Positions 24,263 through 33,876 of a stretch of DNA of 64,000 nucleotides are shown piece after piece. The notes beneath the pieces are model-generated. The model was not told the origin of the DNA, ran no database searches, and saw only the letters and a list, made by a program, of their open reading frames with translations. The DNA lies in the NCBI GenBank assembly GCA_964631595.1, contig CAZVXL010000007.1, positions 20,915-84,914 of the forward strand, written 5' to 3'. Source of the stretch: UMGS1312 sp964631595. GTDB taxonomy: Bacteria > Bacillota > Clostridia > Oscillospirales > CAG-272. Position 1 is the first letter of the stretch; the number at the start of each line of letters is the position of its first letter. A program made the translations under genes and the position numbers.

Positions 24263-25684
24263 TTGGTGGATAATATGGACAGAGAAAACAGTACAAAAAA
24301 GGACACGGCGACTCTCCTGTTTAAGAGGAAGAACGCATTTGAGTGCTTCACTGCCGAGGACAGGAGCAGAGCTCTTGAGTATGCCGAGGATTACAAGAGA
24401 TTTCTCGATGCGGCAAAAACGGAGCGTGAGGCTGTACGCACGGGCACGGAGCTGCTGAGAGAGGCGGGATACGTGCAGTACGATTTCGGTGATGAGATAA
24501 AGGCTGGCGGAAGATACTATTACAATAACAGGGGAAAGAGCCTGTACGCCTTCCGCATCGGCACGGAGCCGATAAGCGAGGGTATACGTATCCTTGCGGC
24601 TCACATTGATTCACCGAGGCTTGATCTGAAGCAAAATCCGCTGTATGAGGACAGCGGTATCGGCTATTTCAAGACGCATTATTACGGCGGTATCCGCAAG
24701 TATCAGTGGGTGACGGTACCGCTTGCACTGCATGGCACGGTGGTGCTTGCAGACGGAAGCGCAGTCGATGTCACCATAGGCGAGGAGCCGAATGAGCCAG
24801 TGTTTTGTATAACGGATCTGCTCCCGCATCTCGGACGTGAGCAGAATACAAAGCCCCTCGGCACAGCCTTTAACGGTGAAAATCTCTCGATCCTCATCGC
24901 CTCCTCTCCGCTTATTGATGACGGAGAGGTTACCGAGGAGGACGATAAGGTGCGCCTGTGCGTCATGAAATATCTGAACGATAAGTACGGCATGAGCGAG
25001 GAGGATTTTATCTCCGCCGAGCTTTGCGCCGTTCCCGCGGGTAAATGCGTCGATGTCGGTATCGACCGCTGGATGCTCGGAGCATACGGGCACGACGATG
25101 CCGTATGCGCTTATCCCGCTCTTACCGCCTTCATAGACAGCGCCGAGAGCGCCCACTCCGCAATGTGCATACTTGCGGATAAGGAGGAGACCGGCAGTGA
25201 CGGTACAACGGGAATGCAGAGCAGACTGCTTTGCGACCTGATAGATGAGATAGCAGGAGCTCTCGGCGGAAGCGGCGCACAGGTCAGAGCCGCATCAAAG
25301 TGCATCTCGGCGGATGTTTCCGCGGGCTACGATCCGCTTTATGCCGATGTATTCGATAAGAAAAATGCCGCATACATGAACGGCGGCGTTGCCATGGCAA
25401 AATATACCGGAGCCGCCGGAAAATCCTCGACAAACGATGCCGATGCGGAGTATGTGGCGTTTGTCAGAAGCATCTTCGCAAGTCACGGCGTGGTATGGCA
25501 GACCGCAGAGCTCGGAAAGGTCGATGCGGGCGGCGGCGGAACTGTCGCAAAGTATATTGCAAATCTCAATATAAGCACAGTCGATATGGGCGTACCCGTG
25601 CTGTCGATGCACGCTCCGTTCGAGCTTGTATCCAAGGCGGATCTTTACTCCGCATACACGGGCTTCAGAGCCTTCTGCCTGTAA
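24263..25684 (+). CDS. M18-family aspartyl/leucyl aminopeptidase
   Basis: A ~473-residue cytoplasmic zinc aminopeptidase forming large tetrahedral assemblies in this family. Metal and catalytic motifs are AAHIDSPRLDLK (~113-124), DDAVCAYPALTAF (~273), ADKEETGSDGTTGM (~310, catalytic Glu and zinc-binding Glu), DADAEYV and MHAPFELVSKADLYSAY at the end. The start is uncertain: TTG 24263, GTG 24266 and ATG 24275 lie within 13 bases behind GAGAGGG. Confidence 0.92.
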   Translation: MVDNMDRENSTKKDTATLLFKRKNAFECFTAEDRSRALEYAEDYKRFLDAAKTEREAVRTGTELLREAGYVQYDFGDEIKAGGRYYYNNRGKSLYAFRIGTEPISEGIRILAAHIDSPRLDLKQNPLYEDSGIGYFKTHYYGGIRKYQWVTVPLALHGTVVLADGSAVDVTIGEEPNEPVFCITDLLPHLGREQNTKPLGTAFNGENLSILIASSPLIDDGEVTEEDDKVRLCVMKYLNDKYGMSEEDFISAELCAVPAGKCVDVGIDRWMLGAYGHDDAVCAYPALTAFIDSAESAHSAMCILADKEETGSDGTTGMQSRLLCDLIDEIAGALGGSGAQVRAASKCISADVSAGYDPLYADVFDKKNAAYMNGGVAMAKYTGAAGKSSTNDADAEYVAFVRSIFASHGVVWQTAELGKVDAGGGGTVAKYIANLNISTVDMGVPVLSMHAPFELVSKADLYSAYTGFRAFCL

Positions 25685-25728
25685 GCTCACCGCCCCGCAA
25701 ATACAGATGACGTTTATCGGAGGACAAA

Positions 25729-26799
25729 TTGCTAAACAAACTAAAGGATGCCGAAAAGCACTATCTTGAGCTTGAGGCCGCACTTTCACTTGAAGAAAAT
25801 ATGGCGGATATGGAAAAGTACACCGCGCTGACAAAGGAGTACAAGTCCATGACCCCGCTCATGGAAAAATATAAGGAATATTCCCGTGCCTGCTCCGTTC
25901 TGTCGGATGCAAAGCAGATGATGGAGGAGGAGACCGATGCGGAGCTGCGCCAGCTTGCCGTGGAGGAATATAAGGCGGAGAGCGAACGACTGCCGCTTCT
26001 CGAGCAGGAGCTGAAGGTGCTTCTGCTTCCTCCCGATCCCAATGATTCGCGTAACGTCATCGTGGAGATCCGCGCAGGCGTGGGCGGCGATGAGGCGGCG
26101 CTTTTCGCAAGCGTACTGTACAGAATGTACTGTATGTACGCCGATACGCAGAGGTGGAAGACGGAGCTTGTCAGCGCAAACGAAACGGGACTCGGCGGAT
26201 TTAAGGAGATAACATTTATGGTCAGGGGCGAGGGCGCCTATTCACGCCTCAAATACGAGAGCGGAGTACACCGAGTTCAGCGTGTACCCGAAACGGAGAC
26301 GTCCGGCAGGATCCATACCTCCACGGCAACCGTGGCGGTGCTTCCCGAGGCGGAGGATGTCGAGGTGGAGATAAATCCCGCGGATATTGAGATAGATACG
26401 ATAAAATCGAGCGGTGCCGGCGGACAGCATGTCAATAAGACGGAATCCGCGATACGACTGCTTCATAAGCCTACCGGGATCGTGGTGGAGTGTCAGGATG
26501 AGCGAAGTCAGCACAAAAACAAGGACAAGGCGATGAAGATCCTGAGAACGAAGCTCTACGATATGAAGCAGAAGGAGCAGAGCGACCGCATCGCGGGCGA
26601 GAGACGACTTCAGGTGGGAAGCGGAGACAGAAGCGAGCGGATACGCACGTATAATTTCCCGCAGGGCAGAGTAAGCGATCACCGCATAGGGCTCACTCTC
26701 TACTCTCTTGAGAGATTCGTGAACGGCGAGATATCGGAAATGCTCGATGCTCTTGCCACCGCCGATGCCGCAGAGCGCCTTAGTGCCGGAGGCATTTGA
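25729..26799 (+). CDS. prfA: Peptide chain release factor 1
   Basis: Recognises UAA and UAG and triggers peptidyl-tRNA hydrolysis. The 356-residue protein has the GGQ motif in GAGGQHVNKTESAIRL (~residue 228) and a PxT codon-recognition tripeptide written PET in RVPETETSGRIHTS. The start is TTG 25729, 4 bases after GGAGGA. The usual downstream partner prmC, which methylates the GGQ glutamine, is absent; tsaC follows instead with a one-base overlap. Confidence 0.96.
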   Translation: MLNKLKDAEKHYLELEAALSLEENMADMEKYTALTKEYKSMTPLMEKYKEYSRACSVLSDAKQMMEEETDAELRQLAVEEYKAESERLPLLEQELKVLLLPPDPNDSRNVIVEIRAGVGGDEAALFASVLYRMYCMYADTQRWKTELVSANETGLGGFKEITFMVRGEGAYSRLKYESGVHRVQRVPETETSGRIHTSTATVAVLPEAEDVEVEINPADIEIDTIKSSGAGGQHVNKTESAIRLLHKPTGIVVECQDERSQHKNKDKAMKILRTKLYDMKQKEQSDRIAGERRLQVGSGDRSERIRTYNFPQGRVSDHRIGLTLYSLERFVNGEISEMLDALATADAAERLSAGGI

Positions 26800-27863
26800 T
26801 GAATACGGAAATATACAGGATAGCCGATCCGACAAGGCTTTGCGATGCCGACAGAGAGGCGATCGACAGGGCAGGGCGGATCATACGTGAGGGTGGACTT
26901 GTCGCATTTCCCACCGAGACAGTGTACGGGCTCGGAGCCTCCGCATTTGATGCCGCAGCGGCGGATGCCGTGTACAAAGCAAAGGGAAGACCGTCCGATA
27001 ATCCTCTTATAGTCCATGTCTCATCACCCGAGGAGGCGGAGAGCTTTGCCTTTGTGAATGATACATACCGAGATATCGCACAGCGCTTTATGCCTGGAGC
27101 GGTAACGGTCATTCTTCCGAAGCGCAGCATTATCCCCGACGGAGTGACGGGCGGGCTTTCAACCGTTGCCGTGAGATGTCCCGCGCACCCCGTCGCAGCG
27201 GAGCTTATCAGGCGGACGGGAGTGCCCGTGGCGGCACCCTCGGCAAATCTTTCGGGTAAGCCGTCGCCCACGAGGGCGGAGCACGTGATACGCGATCTCT
27301 CGGGGAGGATAGATATGGTAATCGACGGCGGAGACTGCGTGTTCGGACTTGAATCCACCGTGCTGAAGCCGGAGGGAGAGGGCACCGTGCGGATACTGCG
27401 CCCCGGAGCCGTCACGGCGGAAATGCTGAGTGATGCGGGATATACCGTCATCACCGATAAGGCGGTCATTGATCCCTCGGCGGCAGGAGCGGCACCGCAG
27501 TCCCCCGGAATGAAATATAAACACTATTCTCCCGAGGCGGAGGTAATACTTGTCGATGTCTCCGACTCCCACACCTCCTTCGCGGAGGCGGTAAACGGTA
27601 TGAAGAAGGACGGCGGATATGCCGTGATTTGCACCGAAGAACAGGCAAGGGGGCTTGTCGGAGATGTGAAGGTATTCTCCTGCGGAACGGACGATGACGG
27701 CGCAGTGATGGCGCATACGCTGTTTTCCGCTCTCCGCGCCGCCGACGATGCCGGAGTGTCCGAGATCTACATACCCCTGCCGGACAAGCACGGAATAGGG
27801 CTTGCCGTGTATAACAGAGTGATAAGAGCTGCCGGAGGCAGAATAATAAAACCCGAAAATTAA
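26799..27863 (+). CDS. tsaC: Threonylcarbamoyl-AMP synthase (Sua5 type)
   Basis: Makes threonylcarbamoyl-AMP for t6A37 of ANN-decoding tRNAs. The 354-residue protein has the YrdC domain (GGLVAFPTETVYGLGASA, YKAKGRPSDNPLIVHV, RCPAHPVAAELI, APSANLSGKPSPT) plus the linker and C-terminal Sua5 domain starting at KYKHYSPEAEVILV (~residue 236). ATG 26799 shares one base with the prfA TGA, behind GGAGG, so the two are coupled. Confidence 0.95.
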   Translation: MNTEIYRIADPTRLCDADREAIDRAGRIIREGGLVAFPTETVYGLGASAFDAAAADAVYKAKGRPSDNPLIVHVSSPEEAESFAFVNDTYRDIAQRFMPGAVTVILPKRSIIPDGVTGGLSTVAVRCPAHPVAAELIRRTGVPVAAPSANLSGKPSPTRAEHVIRDLSGRIDMVIDGGDCVFGLESTVLKPEGEGTVRILRPGAVTAEMLSDAGYTVITDKAVIDPSAAGAAPQSPGMKYKHYSPEAEVILVDVSDSHTSFAEAVNGMKKDGGYAVICTEEQARGLVGDVKVFSCGTDDDGAVMAHTLFSALRAADDAGVSEIYIPLPDKHGIGLAVYNRVIRAAGGRIIKPEN

Positions 27864-27881
27864 AGAACAGGACAGTAGCTT

Positions 27882-30113
27882 ATGGCAAGAAAAAAGAAAC
27901 CCGAGATAAAAGAGATAGTTGAAGCGGAGATAAAGGATCAGCTTATAACCGATACGATCGAGACAAACTTCATGCCGTACGCCATGAGTGTTATCGTGTC
28001 GCGTGCGATCCCCGAGATAGACGGCTTCAAGCCCTCACACAGAAAGCTCCTCTATACCATGTATAAAATGGGGCTTCTCACCGGAGGGCTCACCAAATCC
28101 GCGAATATCGTAGGTCAGACGATGAAGCTCAACCCGCACGGCGATATGGCGATATACGAGACCATGGTGCGCCTTACGAGGGGTAATGAGGCTCTGCTGC
28201 ATCCGTTTGTTGAGTCCAAGGGCTCCTTCGGCAAGCAGTACAGCCGCGATATGGCATTTGCCGCTCCGCGTTATACGGAGGCAAAGCTTGCGCCGATCTG
28301 CGCCGAAATATTCAACGGAATAGATAAGAACGCGGTCGATATGATCCCGAACTATGATAATACCATGACCGAGCCGTCGCTTCTTCCCACGACCTTCCCG
28401 AACATTCTCGTGTCTCCCAATATGGGTATTGCCGTCGGAATCGCCTCGCAGATATGCTCCTTCAATCTCGGAGAGGTGTGCGACGGTACCATCCAGCTTC
28501 TCCGTCATCCAAATACCAATGCGGAGAGAATGCTTGATATCATAAAGGCTCCCGATTTCAGCGGAGGCGGATATCTTGTATACGAGAGAGAAAAGCTGCT
28601 TGAGATCTACAAGACCGGCAGAGGAAGCTTTACTCTGCGTGCAAGATACAGCTACGATAAGGCAAATAACTGCATTGATATACTTCAGATACCGTATTCC
28701 ACCTCGATCGAGCAGATAATGAGCAAGGTCATGGAGCTTGTTAAGGATGGAAAGCTGAGGGAGATCACCGATTTCAGAGATGAGATCGACAAATCCGGCT
28801 TCAAGCTCACGCTTGATCTCAAAAACGGCGTGGATCCCGATCAGCTCATGGCAAAGCTGTTCCGCAATACCACGCTTCAGGACACCTTCTCCTGTAATTT
28901 TAACGTTCTTATAAACGGATCCCCGAGACAGCTCGGTATCGTTGATATATTGAAGGAATGGATAGTATTCCGCGTTGAATGTGTGCGGCGTGAGCTTTCC
29001 TTCGATCTTGCAAAGAAAAAGGAGAAGCTTCATCTCCTGCGAGCTCTCGGAAAGATACTGCTTGATATAGATAAAGCAATAAAGATCATAAGGGAGACCG
29101 AGAAGGAATCGGATGTAGTGCCGAGACTTATGGAGGGCTTCCGTATCGACAGCGTACAGGCGGAATTTATCGCGGAGATAAAGCTCCGTCACCTCAACCG
29201 CGAATATATTATAACGAGGATAAAGGAAATAGAGGCTCTGCAGGGTGAGATAGCTGAGCTTGAGGAGATACTTGCCGACGAGCTCAAGATAAAGGCTGTC
29301 ATTATTAAGCAGCTTCAGGAGATAAAGGCGAAGTATGCCATACCGAGAAAAACGAGACTCATAGATCCCGCCGATATCGTCGAGGAGATACAGAGCGACG
29401 AGGCGGAGAGCTACGACTGCCGTATCATTCTTACGGAGCAGGGCTATTTCAAGAAGATCACGATGGCTTCTCTGAAGCGGAGCGAGGATCACCGCTTCAA
29501 GGAGGGCGACAGGATCCGAAACAGCTACGATACGGACAATCTTGCCGAGCTTATGGTATTCTCCGACAAGTGCAGATGCTATAAGGCAAAGGCAGACGAT
29601 TTCGAGCCGGTGAAGGCGTCGCTTCTCGGAGATTATCTCCCCGCAAAGCTCGGCTTCGACGATGATGAAAAAGCGATAATGCTCCACGCCTACAAGCAGA
29701 TAGATGAGAGCGATAACGTGATATTCATTTTCGAGAACGGAAAGGGAGTCAGAGTGCCTCTCAATTCGTACGTAACGAAGGGCAACAGACGCCGCCTGAC
29801 TGGCGCATATTCCGATTCCTCACCCATAGTCGGCGTGATCTTCGAAAAGGAGCCGACAGAGCTTCTTCTTCACAGCACGGACGACAGGGCGATACTGATA
29901 AAATCGACCCTTATCCCGCAAAAGACTACAAGGACAGCGTCTGGAGTACAGCTCATGAACCTCAAAAAGGGACAGAAGCTTGACCGCGTGCTTATCGGTG
30001 ACGATATTGCCACAGCGGGCGATATTTCGAAGTGCAGAAAGATAAAGATTCCGGCGGCAGGCTCACCGATCACCTCGGGGGACGGAGGACAGCTTGCCTT
30101 CGGCGAACAGTGA
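27882..30113 (+). CDS. Type IIA DNA topoisomerase A subunit (ParC/GyrA-like)
   Basis: The DNA cleavage subunit of a type IIA topoisomerase, 743 residues. The active-site tyrosine is Tyr131 in AAPRYTEAKL, and the quinolone-region blocks GFKPSHRKLLYTM and NPHGDMAIYETMVRL are clear. The C-terminal domain is present, but the GyrA-box (QRRGGKG) is not seen; VTKGNRRRLTGAY is at the corresponding place. This favours a topoisomerase-IV-like role over gyrase. No B subunit lies within the window; the preceding gene is tsaC. The partner must be encoded elsewhere. Confidence 0.9.
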   Translation: MARKKKPEIKEIVEAEIKDQLITDTIETNFMPYAMSVIVSRAIPEIDGFKPSHRKLLYTMYKMGLLTGGLTKSANIVGQTMKLNPHGDMAIYETMVRLTRGNEALLHPFVESKGSFGKQYSRDMAFAAPRYTEAKLAPICAEIFNGIDKNAVDMIPNYDNTMTEPSLLPTTFPNILVSPNMGIAVGIASQICSFNLGEVCDGTIQLLRHPNTNAERMLDIIKAPDFSGGGYLVYEREKLLEIYKTGRGSFTLRARYSYDKANNCIDILQIPYSTSIEQIMSKVMELVKDGKLREITDFRDEIDKSGFKLTLDLKNGVDPDQLMAKLFRNTTLQDTFSCNFNVLINGSPRQLGIVDILKEWIVFRVECVRRELSFDLAKKKEKLHLLRALGKILLDIDKAIKIIRETEKESDVVPRLMEGFRIDSVQAEFIAEIKLRHLNREYIITRIKEIEALQGEIAELEEILADELKIKAVIIKQLQEIKAKYAIPRKTRLIDPADIVEEIQSDEAESYDCRIILTEQGYFKKITMASLKRSEDHRFKEGDRIRNSYDTDNLAELMVFSDKCRCYKAKADDFEPVKASLLGDYLPAKLGFDDDEKAIMLHAYKQIDESDNVIFIFENGKGVRVPLNSYVTKGNRRRLTGAYSDSSPIVGVIFEKEPTELLLHSTDDRAILIKSTLIPQKTTRTASGVQLMNLKKGQKLDRVLIGDDIATAGDISKCRKIKIPAAGSPITSGDGGQLAFGEQ

Positions 30114-30139
30114 TACCCCGAAATGCAAAGGAGCAAACC

Positions 30140-30742
30140 ATGAAAAAAGATAAAAAGCTGAAGATTGCCGTCATCGCGGCGGCTGTTGCGATAGCGGGCA
30201 CGGTTACCGTGTACGCCGCATACGATTCCTCAAAGGATCCGCTCGTATCGCTCAGCTATCTTTCCGATATTTTCAAGCCCACTGTCAAGGATGAGCTTTA
30301 CGCAAAGCTTGCGAATGACCTTGAATATACAATGAAGACCGATTTCAAGTCACAGCTCTCCGAGGAGCTCGGTGCCATCATTGACGAAAAGAGCAACGAG
30401 ATCCGAGGTGACCTTGAGCAGAGCTATTCCGAAACGCTTGATGCGCTCAGAAGCAAGCTTGACGCACTGTCGAATGAATACGAGGTCGTAGTGCTCGAGG
30501 CGGGACAGAGGCTCACCGCCGATGCCGCCTGCGATATCGTGCTTCTCACCGGCGGCGGTACAGTGAGATGTGCCGACACCGAGAGCGGCATCATCGACTG
30601 CACGGACGGGATCATTCTCTATGACGGTCAGAGCATCCCCGCGTGTCATAAGCTTCTCGTCCCCGATAACGGAGACGGCAGAGGTATTACCGCGACCGCG
30701 AGAACGGAGCTTCTTGTGAAGGGAGGCTATACCGTTGGCTGA
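30140..30742 (+). CDS. Exported or anchored coiled-coil protein of unknown function
   Basis: A 200-residue protein with an N-terminal hydrophobic segment (~residues 8-28), likely a signal or membrane anchor. Residues ~45-110 are charged heptad-like helix, and the C-terminal ~85 residues are beta-rich with many Gly and Asp. Start ATG 30140 follows AAAGGAG. It overlaps the SpoIID-domain gene by 8 bases, so it is probably made with it and may work with it in envelope remodelling. I do not recognise the family. Confidence 0.75.
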   Translation: MKKDKKLKIAVIAAAVAIAGTVTVYAAYDSSKDPLVSLSYLSDIFKPTVKDELYAKLANDLEYTMKTDFKSQLSEELGAIIDEKSNEIRGDLEQSYSETLDALRSKLDALSNEYEVVVLEAGQRLTADAACDIVLLTGGGTVRCADTESGIIDCTDGIILYDGQSIPACHKLLVPDNGDGRGITATARTELLVKGGYTVG

Positions 30743-32591
30743 GAATAAGGGAAAGGGCAGGGAGAACCGTGCAACACGCGCCGCAAGACTGATCTGTTTG
30801 ATCCTTGTTATACTCATGCTTCTCGGTACCGCATCCACCGCGATCCTGTTTTTGCTTGCCTCACGCACCGTGACCTCTGCGGCGGGATATACGGAGCCCA
30901 CCGTCAGTATCGGTATCAAATACGGCAGCAGTGCCACAAGCAGCTTCCGCACATATTCGGATACCTGTTATACTCTCCTGTCCCAAAGACCGGACGGCGA
31001 CAGATCCTCCGTAAAGCTCGGAAATGTCTCCGAGAAGGTGCTCATAGTCGCACCCCACGACAATCTTGCCGTGAGCGGCACGGGCTTTGAGAGCGCGACC
31101 GAGAACATCACCGTCGGCGGCTATCGCATCGACATATCGAAGGACTATGCGACCTTTGATGAGGCTGAGAGTGCGGCGAGAAACATTGCCGCTAACGGCT
31201 ATCAGGCGTTTCCCGCTTATATCGGCGGAGTATTTCGCGTAAGAGTCGGAAATTTTGCCACCTTTGATGCCGCGGAGTATTCGATGTACCATGTTTCCTC
31301 CGTTGCGGGCGAAGCCGTGAGCATCTCCGCACCCTCCGCGAGCGGCGTCAGCGTTATTACGCCGGAGGGGCTTTTGAAGTTCGAATTCGATAACGGAAGT
31401 GCGACATACCTAGGCCTTTGCCCCGCGGGGGAGGGCGGGGCGTACCTGCGTACCGATAACAGCTATATCTACGAGGGCGTATTCATGTACAGGCGCGACG
31501 GCACCTATATATCCGTTATAAACATGCTCGGGCTTGAGACGTATATCGAGGGAGTTCTCCCGTACGAGATCAGCTCATCGTGGCATATAGAGGCACAAAA
31601 GGCGTTTGCCGTTGCCGCAAGATCCTATGCAATGGGAAATATCGGAAAGCACAGCTATTCCTACGGCTTCGATCTGTGCTCATCGACGAACTGTCAGGTG
31701 TATAAGGGTGCCGGCGGCGTCACCGAGACCGTAAAGAAGGCGGTAGCAGATACCGCCGGACAGGTGCTTGAATACAACGGCAAAACAGCAACTCTTTATT
31801 ATTCCTCAAGCACGGGCGGCTGTACGGTCAGCGCCGAGGATTGCTGGGGAGGCAGTACCGCCGCGTATCTTCAAGCGGTGGATACACCGTGGGAGAGGTA
31901 TACCGAATACGGTAACGGGCTCTGGAGCGCGGAGGTAACTCCCACCGAGCTTTGTGCATATCTTAGAGATAAAGGATATACCACCCTCACCGACAGTATC
32001 GCATCTGTCACCGTGACGGAATATGCCGAAAATTCGACCTACGTAAAGGAACTGCTGATAACCGATGTCCACGGTAACAGCGTATCGCTTAAAAACACCG
32101 ATAAAATACGTACAACTCTCTCAAAATACCTGAAAAGCGCCAACTTCACCGTCGGAAAGGGCAGTACCACACGCGTGGAGACCACCGTCACACAGAGCAG
32201 TGATGTACAGCCGTACAGTGTGCTTGATATGTCATCGTTTAATATATTCACCTCTCTCGGAAAGGTGCTTTTTGAAGGAATCGAGAAGCCGAGGGTAGCC
32301 ACGGGCTCGGGTGAGACCGTGGTCGAGGGAGCAAGCGGATATGTTATCACGGCGGACAATGCGGCGGGCGGAGACCTTGTGCCCTCCGGCTACAGCACCG
32401 TGTATGAAAATAAGACTCTCACCGCCGCCGATTCCGAGAGCTTTATCTTTGCGGGAAAGGGCTGGGGACACGGAGTCGGACTCAGCCAGTACGGAACGAA
32501 GGATCTTGCGGAATTCGGATATACATACGACCGTATTCTTGCCGCATATGTTCCCGCTGCCGTTATCACGACAGTGTCGGAGCTCGGCTGA
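30735..32591 (+). CDS. SpoIID/LytB-domain protein with SPOR-like domain
   Basis: 618 residues. One membrane anchor (~residues 17-45) is followed by a SPOR-like peptidoglycan-binding region (~130-185: TFDEAESAARNIAANGYQAF, then FRVRVGNFATFDAAEYS). The SpoIID domain includes GLETYIEGVLPYEIS, FAVAARSYAM, YYSSSTGGCTVSAED and GKGWGHGVGLSQYG. SpoIID-type enzymes are lytic transglycosylases acting on peptide-free glycan. True SpoIID is ~340 residues, so this is a longer homologue; it may act in engulfment or in vegetative wall metabolism. The start is TTG 30735 behind GGGAGG. Confidence 0.87.
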   Translation: MAENKGKGRENRATRAARLICLILVILMLLGTASTAILFLLASRTVTSAAGYTEPTVSIGIKYGSSATSSFRTYSDTCYTLLSQRPDGDRSSVKLGNVSEKVLIVAPHDNLAVSGTGFESATENITVGGYRIDISKDYATFDEAESAARNIAANGYQAFPAYIGGVFRVRVGNFATFDAAEYSMYHVSSVAGEAVSISAPSASGVSVITPEGLLKFEFDNGSATYLGLCPAGEGGAYLRTDNSYIYEGVFMYRRDGTYISVINMLGLETYIEGVLPYEISSSWHIEAQKAFAVAARSYAMGNIGKHSYSYGFDLCSSTNCQVYKGAGGVTETVKKAVADTAGQVLEYNGKTATLYYSSSTGGCTVSAEDCWGGSTAAYLQAVDTPWERYTEYGNGLWSAEVTPTELCAYLRDKGYTTLTDSIASVTVTEYAENSTYVKELLITDVHGNSVSLKNTDKIRTTLSKYLKSANFTVGKGSTTRVETTVTQSSDVQPYSVLDMSSFNIFTSLGKVLFEGIEKPRVATGSGETVVEGASGYVITADNAAGGDLVPSGYSTVYENKTLTAADSESFIFAGKGWGHGVGLSQYGTKDLAEFGYTYDRILAAYVPAAVITTVSELG

Positions 32592-32619
32592 CGCTTTAAC
32601 TTCCTCGGAGGATTACCGA

Positions 32620-33852
32620 TTGAACAACAAACTCACTCATAAAAACACACTCACCGCCTGCTACCTCGGATATATCACGCAGGCTATCGTCGTAAATCTC
32701 GCACCGATCTTTTTCGTCATCTTCAAGGACAGCTACGGGCTTGACAACAGTCAGATAGGAACTATCGTCTTCGTGCTGTTCGTAACACAGCTCATGATAG
32801 ATATCGCCTCGGCATGGTTCGTAGACCGTCTCGGCTTCCGAGGCTGTGCGGTCACGGCAAATCTTGCCGCCGCAACGGGACTTCTCCTTCTCGGAATTCT
32901 TCCCCGAGTAATGCAGAGCTATCCCGCCATTATGATATCCATCGTAATAAGCGCCGTCGGCGCAGGCATCATCGAGGTCATAATAAGCCCGATAGTCGAT
33001 CTTCTGCCCGCCGATTCCAAATCCTCCGCCATGAGCCTCCTGCACTCCTTTTACTGCTGGGGACAGGTCGCCGTTGTGGCGGTATCCACCCTCCTACTTG
33101 CCGTTATCGGGGGCGAACATTGGTATATCATACCGATACTGTGGCTTACAGTCCCCGTGATAGATGCGGTGCTTTTCAGTATGGTGCCGCTTCCCGAGCC
33201 GGTAAACGAGATGGATGGCAATACCGCGAAAAGCATATACCGAACGCGTCATTTCGCGCTTGCCGCATTTATCATGTTTTCTGCGGCAATGGCAGAGCTT
33301 TCCATGTCCCAGTGGGCATCGTATTTTGCGGAGCGCGGACTCGGTATAAATAAGGTCGCGGGTGACCTTCTCGGCCCGTGTATGTTCGGCGTGTTCATGG
33401 CGATAGGCAGAACCGTTTACGGTATATACGGAACTAAGTGGAAGCTTACAAGGGTACTCACGGGCTGTGCTCTCATATGCTCCGTCGGGTATCTTCTCAC
33501 GGTCTTTAGCCCAATTCCGGTGCTCTCCCTCATGGGCTGCGGCATTTCCGGACTCGGCGTGAGCCTGATGTGGCCGGGCGCTCTCAGCCTCACCTCCGCC
33601 AAATTCCCGAGCGGCGGCACAAGGCTGTTCGCGATCCTTGCGCTGTTCGGTGATATCGGCTGCTCGGTCGGCCCTTGGCTTACGGGCATTGTATCCGATA
33701 TCTCCTCACGTATGCCGTTTATGACGGCTCTGTCCGAGAATACCGGACTCGGAGCAGATCAGCTTGCCATCAAAGCCGGGCTTCTGCTGATAAGCATTTT
33801 CCCGATAGCCGCCGTATTTGTTATACGCGCCTTCGGCAGAGAGAAAAAATAA
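32620..33852 (+). CDS. MFS transporter
   Basis: A 410-residue membrane protein with twelve predicted membrane helices in two halves. VDRLGFRGCAVTANL is the loop 2-3 region (motif A-like), and SMSQWASYFAERGLGI in the second half resembles sugar/fucose-permease-like MFS members. The start is TTG 32620, 8 bases after GGAGG; a longer upstream frame overlaps the SpoIID gene and is not needed. Substrate unknown. It is followed by another membrane-protein gene in the same orientation. Confidence 0.85.
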   Translation: MNNKLTHKNTLTACYLGYITQAIVVNLAPIFFVIFKDSYGLDNSQIGTIVFVLFVTQLMIDIASAWFVDRLGFRGCAVTANLAAATGLLLLGILPRVMQSYPAIMISIVISAVGAGIIEVIISPIVDLLPADSKSSAMSLLHSFYCWGQVAVVAVSTLLLAVIGGEHWYIIPILWLTVPVIDAVLFSMVPLPEPVNEMDGNTAKSIYRTRHFALAAFIMFSAAMAELSMSQWASYFAERGLGINKVAGDLLGPCMFGVFMAIGRTVYGIYGTKWKLTRVLTGCALICSVGYLLTVFSPIPVLSLMGCGISGLGVSLMWPGALSLTSAKFPSGGTRLFAILALFGDIGCSVGPWLTGIVSDISSRMPFMTALSENTGLGADQLAIKAGLLLISIFPIAAVFVIRAFGREKK

Positions 33853-33876
33853 TTTGCCGATAATGGAGGATGTATA

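Noticed and set aside
28035..29687. A 550-codon open frame on the minus strand opposite the topoisomerase gene
   Set aside because: It is antisense to a clearly conserved enzyme, has no recognisable domain or ribosome binding site, and follows from the codon bias of the real gene.
32311..32619. An N-terminal extension of the MFS transporter
   Set aside because: It overlaps the conserved end of the SpoIID gene in another frame; TTG 32620 has GGAGG at correct spacing and gives a normal N-terminus.
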